Assembly (NCBI GenBank): GCA_010093515.1 | Contig: MU001675.1 | Coordinates: 1,255,031 to 1,319,030 of the forward strand | DNA: 64,000 bases | From: Lineolata rhizophorae | Taxonomy: Eukaryota; Ascomycota; Dothideomycetes; Lineolatales; Lineolataceae | Direction of reading: 5' to 3' | In this document: positions 25,232 to 35,734 of the stretch, in pieces | Position numbering within the stretch: the first letter of the stretch is position 1 | Layout of the letters: each line of letters opens with the position of its first letter | Notes under the pieces: model-generated | Told to the model about the DNA's origin: nothing | Database searches by the model: none | Seen by the model: the letters and a program-made list of their open reading frames with translations, nothing else | Position numbers and translations under genes: made by a program

Positions 25232-27916
25232 TGTGTGTGTGTGTGTGTGTTGAGCAACCCGGCAAAGTCGAGAAATGCAGGCTGCGGCAAGGTGTTGGGT
25301 TGGTCAGGCGGCGGGCCAAGCCCGCCCGCGCCCCGAGGAGAGCTGCCAGCGCTGACCCGGCGGGCGCAAATCGGGGCTGGACAACAACGCCCGCCGCTAT
25401 ACGGAGTAGGGCCTTGTACATATGTATCTATGCAATGCCCCTAGCGCATTGTAGGCGATCCATCGTCGCCGCCCGCGGCTTTCTCCACTCCACGCCGCGC
25501 ACGCCGTAAGCAACATCACGGAAAGCTGCCACCGGCCCGGCGCCGTCCAACGCCTGCACCGCTCAAGCCCGTCAGCCCAAGTCCTCAGCTCACGCCCGGC
25601 ACGTTCGACGGCGGCCCAATCACTCTCTCCCAGACGCAAGCACACGACAGGCTGGACGGCGCCCGCCCGGCGCTGGTGGCCCGGCCCAATTCAACAGTAG
25701 CACCACGGCCGGCCCGGCAACAAGCTCAGCAAAGTCAGGATGACGGCATCACGGCATGCCCGGGCTCGCAGTTCCCGCTCGGACGGGCAAGTCTGGCGCT
25801 CTCGGCGGACGCAAATCTCTCGCTCTCGAAGCGCGGGGAGGGGGGAGGGGGAGGGAATGAGTTGTGCTGCCCGCCTGCCCGCCTGCCCGCCCGCCCGGCC
25901 AGAGCGCGTGCCCCTGGACGGAATCTCCATGCTTATGTACATATCGTGCGTACGGAGTGCTGCATGTGCAATTGTCGATCGCGCCACAGCGGGACAAGGC
26001 TTGACTTTTAGCTCGGTGGTGGTCCGCCCACGCCTCCGCCGGACTCGCCCGCCCGGCTTGCAAGTCACCGTCACCTCCTCCGTCCGTACTCGCGTCCCGC
26101 CTCCGTCCGCGCGCCTTCTCACACGGCCATGTATCTGCCGCGGCGGCCCGTTGGGGATCTCGCCCGGCCCAATCGAGCAGCGCGCTCCAGCTGCAGCTCT
26201 CGCGGGGCTATCCCTGGACCAGCGTGCTTCACGCGTTTCTTCCTCGGGCCGGGGTGCTGCCGCTCGAGCTGCGAAACAAACGGGATCGGACTGGCCCATG
26301 GCCGCGAATTGACCGACGCAAGCCGATCGTGTGTAATCCGCAACCCCGTCCTCCGCGTACACACGCAATCGAGCGAGAGGGAGGGAGAAGTCGAAGGGAA
26401 AAAAAAAAGGACCCGACATGGATGGATGAAGCTGTCGCTTTTAACCCCCGCCGACAACTCCCACGCCCCCCCCCTCCCCATGCTCCCTAATCAAACGCTG
26501 TTCCGCCGCCAGCCGGCCAACCACAGCCGGCCGGCCGCGCTCGCCGGAAACAAAAACCCAGCGCGTTCATTATTTTGTCGTCGCGTGAGGCCTGCTGCCC
26601 GGCCGCACGCCATCCGCACGCCTTCTGGCCTCGTTCAGACCCGCGTCCAGGGTGAGTTCGGGTCGTCAAGTCGGCAATAAATTTCCCGAGCCCAGGCCCC
26701 GTGGAGCCTACATACATACTGCGTAGATATTACTTCTCCACACGCTGCGCATGTGCGTTCCCCTGACTCTGTTGTACGCACCGGACGGCGATGCTAGAGG
26801 CGCTCCCGCATCGAGCATGTGCGCACGATGGCCATCTCGTCCGGCGGGAAAAGGGAAATGTATGTACAGCGCATGTAGGTAGTATGTAGGACGAGCGTTG
26901 CGCCGGCGATCGCGACGATCACTTTGCTTCGCTTCCGCTTCCGACTTCCAGTCGAGGCTGTCCCTCCTAACCACGACCGAACGCCCCATTTCCCAATCCG
27001 ATCGCTTTCCCAACTTCGTCGCGAGCCAGACAGCTCCCAACCCCCTCCAGCAGCGGCATCGGCGTCCACGCAGACCCGTCAAATCCCTGCCTCGAGCCTC
27101 TCTCCCTCGAGGTCACGCGCCCCCGCCCCTCTTGGGCTTAGTCCTACTACATACCTACCTACCCGGCCCTATCTTACCTGTACGTAGTACGCGCCCTTCC
27201 AAATGCGGCTGCGTCGCCCCACACCCACCCCGAAGAAAAGAAAAGAAAAGAAAAAAAAAAGGCGCCACGATGAGCTGTACGATCGCCGTTGCAGGGGCCG
27301 CGCTAGGACGGGAGTTCGGGGTGGTGTGGGTGCGGTCCCGGGGTGGGGGATCGCTGAGGAGGGCTAGCGTGAAGGGAGGGCATTGAAACGGTTTTCTTTT
27401 CTTTTTTTTTTTTTTTTTTCTCTCTCCCTCTCTTCTTTCGTATGCGAAGAGGTAACGCGGCCTGGACAGAGGCGAGAGCAGGCGCGATAAGCAATCACCC
27501 GCATGGCAGATGCGCTGAACTGCCTGCCCCGGTTCACCCTGCATTATGGCCGGGGGAAAGTGAAGCACTGTCGCGCATGGCGGGGTCGACCTCCCGGCGG
27601 CGCCCAGCGGCGCTGCTTATCGCGGGGCTCTGGCTCCTGGTGCGAGCCCAAGGGACCCCCGGTGTCGGGGGTTTGATGACTCAGGAGTTGCGATTCGGTT
27701 GCTCAATTGAAATTCCGGTGAGAGGTGAAAGAACAGGGCCCCTTTTTCTGTTCATTTCGATTGGTTGCACGCGTTGGCGTCCACGCATATGGGCGTCTAC
27801 TCTGATGGCTCTAGGATGGTTCCCGTCACGGTGCATACCCACGTACCTCTAGGTACCTATACATCTCCGACCAAAACGACTCCGGTACCACCTCTTGCTC
27901 CCTTTTCCACCCCCCC
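24857..27916. other. Long GC-rich region upstream of acrB
   Basis: About 3.1 kb without a supportable gene: acrB promoter and 5' leader on one side, 3' flank of the thioesterase-like gene on the other. It holds a GA/GT microsatellite, two TACGGAGT-type boxes (25400, 25951), CTACC/GTAGG clusters around 26700-27190, and purine or pyrimidine tracts (27400-27425). Open frames here have Arg/Pro/Ala-biased composition and no domains. Confidence 0.45.
25199..25250. repeat. (GA)n-(GT)n compound microsatellite
   Basis: A GA array passes directly into a GT array about 350 bp upstream of the acrB start, probably in its promoter or 5' UTR. Confidence 0.92.
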
Positions 27917-29329
27917 TCACCCCTTCCCACCTGTCCCAAAATCCTCCACCGCCCCCTCCCGATCCCAACTCCCCCTCTCCAACTCCCTCACCCTCTCCTC
28001 CAGGTCCCTCGCCCTCCCTCCCCACAACACCTTCGCCTCCTCCTGCTCCGCCCACGTGCGCGACAGTACCTCGACCATCCAGTCCGGCATGCGCGCTTTC
28101 CGCCCGGCGCGGTAGTCGTACAGCACGAGCTCCTCGACGCAGCGGGCGGCGGGGCGGCGGTGCAGCTCCGACAGGATGAGGACGTCGAGGGTGAGGTCGG
28201 ATTGCGGGGAGGAGGAGGAGGAGGAGGAAGAGGAGGGCGGGGAGCGTAGTTTGTGGAGGACGGTGATACGGTCGGGGTAGGTCATTGGCTGCGGGGTTGG
28301 GTGTGCGTGCTCGACGGGGGAGCGCGCGTCGTGGTTAGCTATACATTGTGTCCCACTGGGCGCCAAGGGAAGAGGAAAGGGGACACGACGTATCCAGAGC
28401 GCATGATGGCATGTCTCGACGCCAGCTCGAAATCAGACATAGGAGAAGCTTGCCGAGTCGCGCGAGACGCGGTAAGACGTACGAATTTAAAGTCGGTCCG
28501 GATGCTTTTCATGATGAGACCTTGGTTGCGCGGCGTGACGAGCTCGCGCCATTCGCGCGCGTGCGCCGGGTCGATGCGGCGGGCGTAGTTGAGGGCCCAG
28601 TTCACGCGCGCGGACTCGGCGTAGCGGTTGTACATTACGTTGTTGACGTGGCCTGGAAGGCGGCACGGTGGTTAGGCTGATAGTTTGGAGTTTTCTCTTC
28701 GGGGGTTATGAAATGAAGCCGTGATGTACCCTTATGCGGAGGGGATTGCATTAGTCTGGCTTGGGATGTCCTACGCAATTGATGATACGTTGAGCTGGGC
28801 GTACGACTTACCATGCTGTCCTACAACCACCGCCGAGAGTCCAACAATCAACAGATTAGCTTCTCAAGCTGTGCATCGGAGCCTCATCCTCTTCCTTCAG
28901 GCTCTCCCCCCCCATGACACCACCAAAAAAAAAGACATCCATCAAACCTACCATCTCCCCCCACTGCACCTCGTGCCTCCACAACCCCCTCCTCCCCTCC
29001 CCCGTCAAATACCCCTCGCTCCCAGCCACCAAGCCCCGCCAGTCCTGGCCGACATCGCGCGCGACGCCCGCCGCGACGCGCGCCTGCGCCGGGCCCAGCC
29101 CGAAGTGCACGCACTTGCCCAGGCGGGCCGCGACGTCGGCGAGCCAGCGGGAGGGGAGGCCGGCGGCGGCGGCAGCGCCGGACCCGGACCCGGACCCGGA
29201 CCCGGAGGTCGACGAGCAGGAGCGTCGGCTGCGGTGGTGGGCGTGTTGTTGCGCGCGCGGTGCGGGTGGGCGGGAGCGCGGCACGAGAGGGCGCACGCCG
29301 GGCGCGGCGCGGGGCGTCCGCGCGTGCAT
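27917..29329 (-). CDS. Thioesterase-like (hotdog-fold) protein, probably mitochondrial
   Basis: Exons on the minus strand: 29329-28952, a candidate 9-nt microexon 28820-28812 (Asp-Ser-Met), 28652-28483, 28288-27917. The first exon starts with an Arg-rich, acid-free leader (MHARTPRAAPGVRPLVPRSR) typical of mitochondrial import. It continues with LPSRWLADVAARLGKCVHFG and ends LWRHEVQWGEM. The following exons give (G)HVNNVMYNRYAESARVNWAL, SIRTDFKF-PMTYPDRITVLHKL, HRRPAARCVEELVLYDYRAG and a charged C-terminal helix. This block order is that of the fungal thioesterase-like superfamily (4HBT type), with WGEMDSMGHVNN as the active-site strand/helix. The last join is in phase 0, but with canonical sites the microexon leaves the frame one base short, so either a splice site differs or a base has been lost. 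Function is probably acyl-thioester hydrolysis; the substrate is unknown. Confidence 0.75.
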
Positions 29330-29924
29330 GGTGGCGCGAGCGGCGGCGAAACGTTACGGGATGGAGAAGGCGTGCGGATGTGTGTGTTGTGTGCGGCGCT
29401 CCGCCTCTGTGCGGCTTTGGGGTGCGGCGCGGTGGAGGTGTGGGGTAGGCTCGGGGGCCGGCTCCGCGGCTCCTCCGAGCGGGAATCCCGAGGCTTGGGC
29501 CGCCCTCGTCTGATCTTGTGCAGAGGCGCAATGAATGGGACGAGCGTGCTGTTTAGATGTCGCAGTGCGCGCCTGGCATCGCCGTCATTGCTGTCTCCTC
29601 GGTATTTCCTCGATATTAGCTACATCTGTGCATTGCTGTTTATAGCGTCTCTATGCGAGATACCGCCGCGGAGATGGTTGCGTTGGCGCTCGGCTGCCCG
29701 CATGACGCAGACGCAACCGCGAGCCGACGTCTGCGGCTCTGCCGGCCGCACACCAACCCCGCCGCCCACCACCACCTCCCGCCTTGGCCTACGCGTATCC
29801 CGTCTTCATGTCTCAAGTAACGTGCTGAACCAATTGCTCGTTCAGTAACCTAATTCGCTTGCCCCCTTTTCTTCTCCGCCCACTTTAGTCTACACAGCCC
29901 CTCTCCTCCTCGTCTCTCGCCGCA
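29330..29924. promoter_or_regulatory. Divergent promoter, thioesterase-like / ETFRF1-like
   Basis: About 595 bp separate the two divergent start codons. A pyrimidine-rich stretch (about 29866-29915) lies just before the LYR gene start, as in many fungal promoters. Confidence 0.45.
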
Positions 29925-30709
29925 ATGCCGCCCGATCCGAGTCTGCGACACCAGGTCATTCGTATATACAAGGGTGCGTGTACTTTCGCGACAGCGCCTC
30001 CTCCCCCACTGCAGCAGCGCACGCACACTCAACGCCAACTTTCACCTGCTCTAGAGCTCCTCTTCCTTGGCCGCGACTACCCGCTCGGCTACGACTACTA
30101 CCGCGCGCGGCTGCACAAGGCCTTCGCCAGCCAGGCGGGCCTGCGGGACGAGGACAAGATTCGGCGCGGGATCGAGCGGGCCGAGTTCGTCAAGAAAGGT
30201 ACGTTCCCATGCATGCATGCGACATGCTCGTCACCGGCACACACCACAAATTTTCCAGTTTGTGGACTCCGCGTGGCATTGCAAATGTGACTTTTCCTTA
30301 ATTGCTGAAGTCTGTTCTGCGCCTTTTCCGCCGTCCTTAAGCGCTTGACACCTTCGGACATTATTGGCTTACAAAACTGGTCAGAAATCGAAGCACTGTG
30401 CGTTCGGTCCCCCATAATGTTATCCATCACCACGCACGTCCCGCGGTCCATACACATCACCTCATTCCTTCGTAACTTTCCAAGCACAGTGAGACCAAAT
30501 GAGAAACTTCCTTCCTTCCAATCCCTGTCAAATACACCTGGCACCAGGTTTCCCTTCCAAAGCTCGCCACCTCTCTATATACTGAAAACCGAAAACGAAC
30601 CGCCGGGAATTTTTTTTCACACCGTGACAATAACAATAAAGTTGTGAGCCGTTGCAGATACTATCTCAGACGATATCGAACGCTGCGCCAACGCTATGAC
30701 AAGACGTGA
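29925..30709 (+). CDS. LYR-motif protein, ETFRF1/LYRM5-like
   Basis: Four exons: 29925-29973, 30055-30198, a 13-nt microexon 30385-30397, and 30658-30709; all joins close in frame to give 85 aa. The protein reads [36 protein letters not shown], ..[35 protein letters not shown]. The LYR signature is present as IYK near residue 14, followed by the LLFLGRDYP block, which, with the C-terminal EIEALYYLRRYR helix, is diagnostic of LYRM5/ETFRF1 rather than other LYR proteins. Human ETFRF1 binds electron-transferring flavoprotein in the mitochondrial matrix and displaces its FAD. The final helix depends on the microexon (GAA-ATC-GAA-GCA-CT), which strongly supports it. The gene shares a promoter region with the thioesterase-like gene. 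Confidence 0.9.
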
Positions 30710-31121
30710 GAAAGCAACCGACAAGAAAACGGCGTTCGTCGAGGGTTGCATAGGGCGGAGACAGCTGAAATCAAACCGGAAAGAGGAATGAGACACATGC
30801 CAAGGAAGACGATCGGATCATGCTGAGCGACAGAAGGGTATCCGAAGACGGACGTAGATGTAGAGCTTTCGATAAAAGGGCAGATGAGAACAGGTTTTGG
30901 GGGTTCGACATGGAAGTTCGTAGACAGCAACGGGAGGTCGCAAGCGGGAGGGGTGCGGAAGTAAGAAGCAAGATCTGGTTCGGATTCTCGGAAACGCGGC
31001 GTCGGTACAAGCAGACGGGCGCGGAGGCACTGGGGGTGAGCGCGCCAGAGCTCTTCCCAGCGCGGACCCCTACAGAGCAAACCGGCAACTCATCTCGCAC
31101 TCCACGTTCCCGTTTCTCCGT
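30710..31121. other. Convergent intergenic region
   Basis: 3' flanks of the LYR-protein and methyltransferase genes. Overlapping small frames are not supported as genes. Confidence 0.4.
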
Positions 31122-32849
31122 TCATTCCTTCTTCCTCGCCCACCAGGCTCCCAGCTCGAGACACTCGCCGGAACTCGCCCCTTTGTTCTCGAGCAGGTCC
31201 GCCATCATCCACGACCACCAGCGCTGCCACTCCTCCTGGTTCTTGCCGCTCACCTCTTTGAGCAGCGGCTCCAGGCTCTCGATCTTCTGCACCACGTTCA
31301 GCAGCGCCAGGTGGCGCAACGCCTGCTGTTCCTCCGTCAAGAGCGACTTGGCCGCCCGCGTGCCCGCGCCCACACCTCCCCCGCCTACGGCGCCGGCGCC
31401 GGCGCCGGCCCCAGCCTCGCTGTTCTTCCGGCTCCGCGTCCCCGTCGCCACGCCCTCGGCCTGCTCCCACCGCGGCTCCCCCAGCGGCACCGCCACCCGC
31501 CTGCAGTCGATGTCGGTGAGCGACTCGGGCTCCTGGAGCAGCATCTGCGAGACGCGGGTGCAGGGCGTGGGCGGCAGCTTGCGGCGGTCGAGCGCGTCCT
31601 GGATCCAGGCGTTGGCGTCCTGGAGGAAGCCGTTGTGGGCCGTGGTGAAGGGGGTGGCGGGGCTGATGGGGAAAGTGGCCGTCTGAGCGGCGCAGCGGTC
31701 GTCCTCGGCGCGGCGGCCGGCCTGCCCGGACGGGGTCGGCGGCGGGTGCGGCGCCAGCGAGCGGACGACGTGGTCCGTCTCCCAGACCTCGAGCGTGCCG
31801 CCCGGGCGGAGGACGCGGATGCACTCGTCGAGCAGGCGCTGCGACGGCAGCCCGATGGGCATCACCCACGACAGGTCCTTCATCATGACGAGGTCGAAGT
31901 CGCCGTCGTCGAAGGGCAGCGGCACCTTGCGCAGGTCGTGCCGCACGAAGCGCCACCGGATCCCTTGCCGCGACAGGTCCGGCGCCAGCTGCACCACGTC
32001 GACGCCCACGAAGGTCACGTCGCGCTCGCCGCGCCCGCGCGCGAGGTACTCGGCGCACAGCGAGGTCCAGTACGCGGAGCCGCAGGCCAGCTCGAGGACG
32101 CGCTTCGGGCGGGCGCCGCCGTCGGCCGCTGCCGAGAAGGCGGGCCCGCACAGCGGCCGCCCGAAGACGCTCGTCGCCAGCAGCGTCTGCATGTTCTGGC
32201 GCTGCAGCTCCGGCAGGTCCGTCGGGAGCGGGTACAGGGGCATCTCGCGCAGGTAGCGGCGGCCGTAGCGGAGCACGTACGGATTGGGCGGGATCTGGGG
32301 CTTGAGCGGGGGCTGGACGGACGGGGCGGCCGTGAGGGCGCCTCCGCCGGCGCCGCCGGACCCGTCCGTCGAGCTGCCTTGCGAGTTGGAGCTCGAGACC
32401 GAGGGCGCCTTGGCCAGCGCGAGCTGGTGGTCCATGCCGCGCGAGTGGAAGTGGGGATGGTGGTGGTGGTGGTGATGGGCGCCAGCGTACTGCGAGTGGT
32501 AGGCGTGCTGGCTGTGCGACTGCTGGTGGTGTTGGTGCGAGGTCGTCGACGGCGTCATGGTGCTGTAGGACGAGGCGGACCCGCCCGACAGCGTGCGCCG
32601 CAGCGGCTTGAAGTTGTCGAACGCCCGCGGGTCCCATTCGGCGAGCAGCGCGTCCGGGTCCGCCGTGGTGGGGCGCTGCTGGCCCGGGTGGTGGTGGTGG
32701 TACGTCGCGCCGGGGGTGGAGGGCCCGCCGCCGCCAGGCACGGCCGGCGGCGTCGTCGGAACGTGGGCCGCGGCCGCGGCCGCGGGTGACCCCCCGCCGG
32801 CGCCGGGGCGTCCGCCCGCCGGGAACCGGTACAGGAGCCAGTCGCCCAT
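31122..32849 (-). CDS. SAM-dependent methyltransferase domain protein
   Basis: Intronless, 575 aa, from the ATG at 32849 (MGDWLLYRFPAGG). The N-terminal 170 residues are Gly/Ala/His/Ser low complexity. NPYVLRYGRRYLREMPLYPL leads into a class I methyltransferase fold: motif I VLELACGSAYWTSLCAEYL at about 248-266, the acidic strand VGVDVVQLAPDL, a post-II segment RHDLRKVPLPFDDGDFDLVM, and LRPGGTLEVWETD as motif III. A Gly/Ala insertion separates this from a C-terminal helical region ending WWSWMMADLLENKG. The fold and the SAM-binding glycines are visible; the methyl acceptor cannot be inferred. The open frames on the opposite strand and in other frames are shadows of its high GC content. Confidence 0.82.
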   Translation of the reverse strand: MGDWLLYRFPAGGRPGAGGGSPAAAAAAHVPTTPPAVPGGGGPSTPGATYHHHHPGQQRPTTADPDALLAEWDPRAFDNFKPLRRTLSGGSASSYSTMTPSTTSHQHHQQSHSQHAYHSQYAGAHHHHHHHPHFHSRGMDHQLALAKAPSVSSSNSQGSSTDGSGGAGGGALTAAPSVQPPLKPQIPPNPYVLRYGRRYLREMPLYPLPTDLPELQRQNMQTLLATSVFGRPLCGPAFSAAADGGARPKRVLELACGSAYWTSLCAEYLARGRGERDVTFVGVDVVQLAPDLSRQGIRWRFVRHDLRKVPLPFDDGDFDLVMMKDLSWVMPIGLPSQRLLDECIRVLRPGGTLEVWETDHVVRSLAPHPPPTPSGQAGRRAEDDRCAAQTATFPISPATPFTTAHNGFLQDANAWIQDALDRRKLPPTPCTRVSQMLLQEPESLTDIDCRRVAVPLGEPRWEQAEGVATGTRSRKNSEAGAGAGAGAVGGGGVGAGTRAAKSLLTEEQQALRHLALLNVVQKIESLEPLLKEVSGKNQEEWQRWWSWMMADLLENKGASSGECLELGAWWARKKE

Positions 32850-33790
32850 GGTTCCTTCAGGAACTTCGTATCTTCTCTGTCTCTCCCCTCTGTGCGCCAG
32901 CGCGCGCCCAATTAGATCGGCACCTTGCGCTCCTCCTTCGCTCCAGAAATCCCTTTTCTGCTCCGCTTTTTCCAGATTCCGCTTTTAGAATTTGTCACTC
33001 CTATTACTCCTGTTATGCGCGCCGAGGGAGACGAGGGGCCGGGTTGATAGGCGAGCCGTGGTTTCAGCTTGATTTTTGTGGGCCGTGCCGTGGGGAGCGG
33101 GTTACGGGGGGGGTTTGGTTCTGGACACGGACGGGAGGAGACGGGATGGGATGGCTCGATATGTACCGTAGTTCGTCGGCGCCGGATACCTAGCCAGGTA
33201 TGTAGAAACAGCCAAGAGAGACCACCGAGCTCTCCACCCGCTGGGTAGATGCTCTCGGCTCGTCACGATCAGTGAACGGGTTTCCGGATGGGGCCTGTCC
33301 CTCGCTCGCTCGCTCGCTCGTTCGCTCGGTCTGATAACCCGATTCGCACCCACCGCCCCGAGCTCTGTATCCGTCTTCCCCCTTCTCTAGCTCACCGTCT
33401 TCTCTCCTCCCCTGGCGCGCCCGCCTGCGACGACGCGACGTGCCGCGCCGGGCCCGGCCAACCGAATCGACTGAGCGCCGCGAACCCTGCGTCAATGCTC
33501 CCGCGGCCCAGCCCAGTCCAGCCAACTTATGTACGCCTACGCCCGCAGCGCTCTCCGTCCCAAGAGGCTCCCCGGTGTTTTCGCCTCGCCGCCACGAAAC
33601 GCGTTCGGTCTGCCGCTTTCGCCGCTCCTCGCTCCGACCGACCGACCGATCGATCGATCGACCGACGGGCCCGAAGCCGCTGCAAACAGATCAAGCCCCC
33701 GCGCTCGCCCAAACAGACCCGGCTGGGGCTATACGTTAGGCCTGGCGCCCCGGCCTGGGCGCTGACTCTCCAGGGGCGCCGCACCGCCGC

Positions 33791-33860
33791 GTCGCAATCG
33801 TAGTCGCAGTCGCAGTCGCAGTCGCAGTCGCAGTCGCAGTCGCGTCGCGTCGCGTCGCGT
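33791..33860. repeat. (GTCGCA)n / (GTCGC)n tandem repeat
   Basis: About eight copies of a CGCAGT hexamer pass into a GTCGC pentamer array (GTCGCGTCGCGTCGC). Confidence 0.88.
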
Positions 33861-35599
33861 CCCGGGTGCCGGAGGCGGCGGCGGCGCCCGATCCGAGGAC
33901 CCGCGGCGGGGCGGGAAACGGTGGTGCTTCCTTCGACGGTGCGGAGAGACAGGCGGTGCTCGCGCGGCGCCGGGGTGGGGGGAGGCGCGGGCTTTGCCTT
34001 TTACGGAGTAAGTTTTTTTCTTTTGGCGTCTCTGAAGGCGGAGACCGGAGCGCGCTTTGGGACAGGGCCTCGGAAGCGCCTTGGAAAAAGGGGGAAAGGG
34101 GCAAGCGCGTAGGTGGAGAGGGGGAGAGGGGCGAGATTCGCGGATGATGGGGTGAGTATTGTACCCTGTAGAGGTTGAGGGAACGCGAGGGAGGTGATCG
34201 CCGCGCGATATTGCCGTAAGGAACTGGGGTGGGTTCCCGCCGCGATGGAAGTGTGGGGAAGAATAGCTGGGCTCGCGCTAGATCTAGACCGGCGGCGATA
34301 GAGAACCGAACCAGGCTATGCACCCAAGTCAGGCCGGCGACCGGCCCGATGGGTTCAGGGTTCTCGGCGCTGGCTTCGGCGGTCGGCGCGGCGGGCAGGC
34401 GGGCGTGGTGGTGCGGCAGGGTCGACGGGTCTCGGGGCGTGGTTCGACGCCGGCTGTTCGCAGCAGGCGGGCGCGCAACGCCAGGCGGGCTGCAGTTTGC
34501 GGGGTTCACGCGATGGCGGGGGGCCGTTCGGCACGCCGTTGGCAGAGCGGACGACGAGAAGGTGAGGACGTAAGAGTTCGGGGAGGAAGTGAGGTGATAA
34601 GGAAAAAAGAAGAAGAGGAAGAGAGAAAAGCAGAAGCAAGCAAAAAAAAAGAAGAATAAGATTCTGGGATAGCAATAATAATAAGAGGCAGCGGCCGGTC
34701 CAGCCCATGTGCCATGGCAGCTAGCCAGCCGGCAAGGCGACGGGCCCGGGGAAGAGTTTAAAAACCTCATCGTGCCGCGGTGCCATCTGCCCGTCCCGCC
34801 TAATAATAAAACGCACCCCGCGCCCAAAAGCTTGCTTCGGTAGGGTAAGCACGTAGGGTCTGCCACCTAACATTCCTGCTCCGCAGCGCTTCTCGTCGCC
34901 CGCCGATGCCACCTTTTCTCTTCTCTCCCCGTCAGCCTCAGCGCCACAGCATCTAGCACACCCACGTACACCACGACCTACCTTTCGTGCACGGCAGCAG
35001 GCAAGCCTACGCGAACGCCGCCAGCCTCATCCGCCCCGGACGACCCCGCTGCCCGTATCCCGCTCCAATCGACGAGCATGAGCATGCCTACTCCAAGCAG
35101 CCCGAGCCCCTCCTCCCGCTGCGACCTGCCTAGCCGGTGCACGGTCGAGCGCCAGATACGGAACCTAACGCCCGTCATGCCTGGGCACATGCGAGCGCCA
35201 CCTCCGCCTCCCCGCCTCGCGGCTCGGCGGCGCCGCATTCCAGCAAGCGAGATGAGCCCAAAACACTGCCCTGCGCAGCTCGTACGTAGTACTGTACATA
35301 TGTAGGTATGCAGTCGCCAGGCTCGGGGCCAGGGCTATCAAGACGGCATGGCTAGGTGGATGCTAAGGTACCCCTCACTTTTCCCACGAGGCGGCCTCGT
35401 GGCCAGCCAGGCCGGGATCGCGACTACCTACCCATTGTTCACGTGCTCAGTAGGCAGGCAGGTAGGTACGGAGCACTTCCCATGTTCCTGTTTTACTGGG
35501 TGGCTGGAGGCGGACTAGAGGGTGGCGGCCATCGCCCGATTTCGTCTTGCGCACGGATATGGGTATCGCGAGGATAAGTTGGGGACTTGGCGGTGGGGC

Positions 35600-35601
<2 letters not shown>

Positions 35602-35649
<48 letters not shown>

Positions 35650-35652
35650 CGG

Positions 35653-35724
<72 letters not shown>

Positions 35725-35734
35725 NNNNNNNNNN
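35602..35734. other. Poly-G tract ending in a 10-N assembly gap
   Basis: A run of about 120 G, interrupted once by CGGC near 35650, leads into ten N at 35725-35734. Such a run abutting a gap is most simply a sequencing or assembly artefact (for example two-colour no-signal G calls). The length of the real sequence here is unknown. Confidence 0.93.

Noticed and set aside
24188-25444. 418-codon plus-strand open frame over the acrB start
   Set aside because: Antisense shadow of the Ser/Asn/His-rich acrB N-terminus extending into a GA/GT microsatellite.
31311-32789. 492-codon plus-strand open frame
   Set aside because: Antisense shadow of the GC-rich methyltransferase gene, with Arg/Ala/Gly-biased composition.
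33736-34866. 376-codon minus-strand open frame
   Set aside because: Pro/Ser/Arg-biased composition including microsatellite translation; no domain; start and end fit GC-driven chance.
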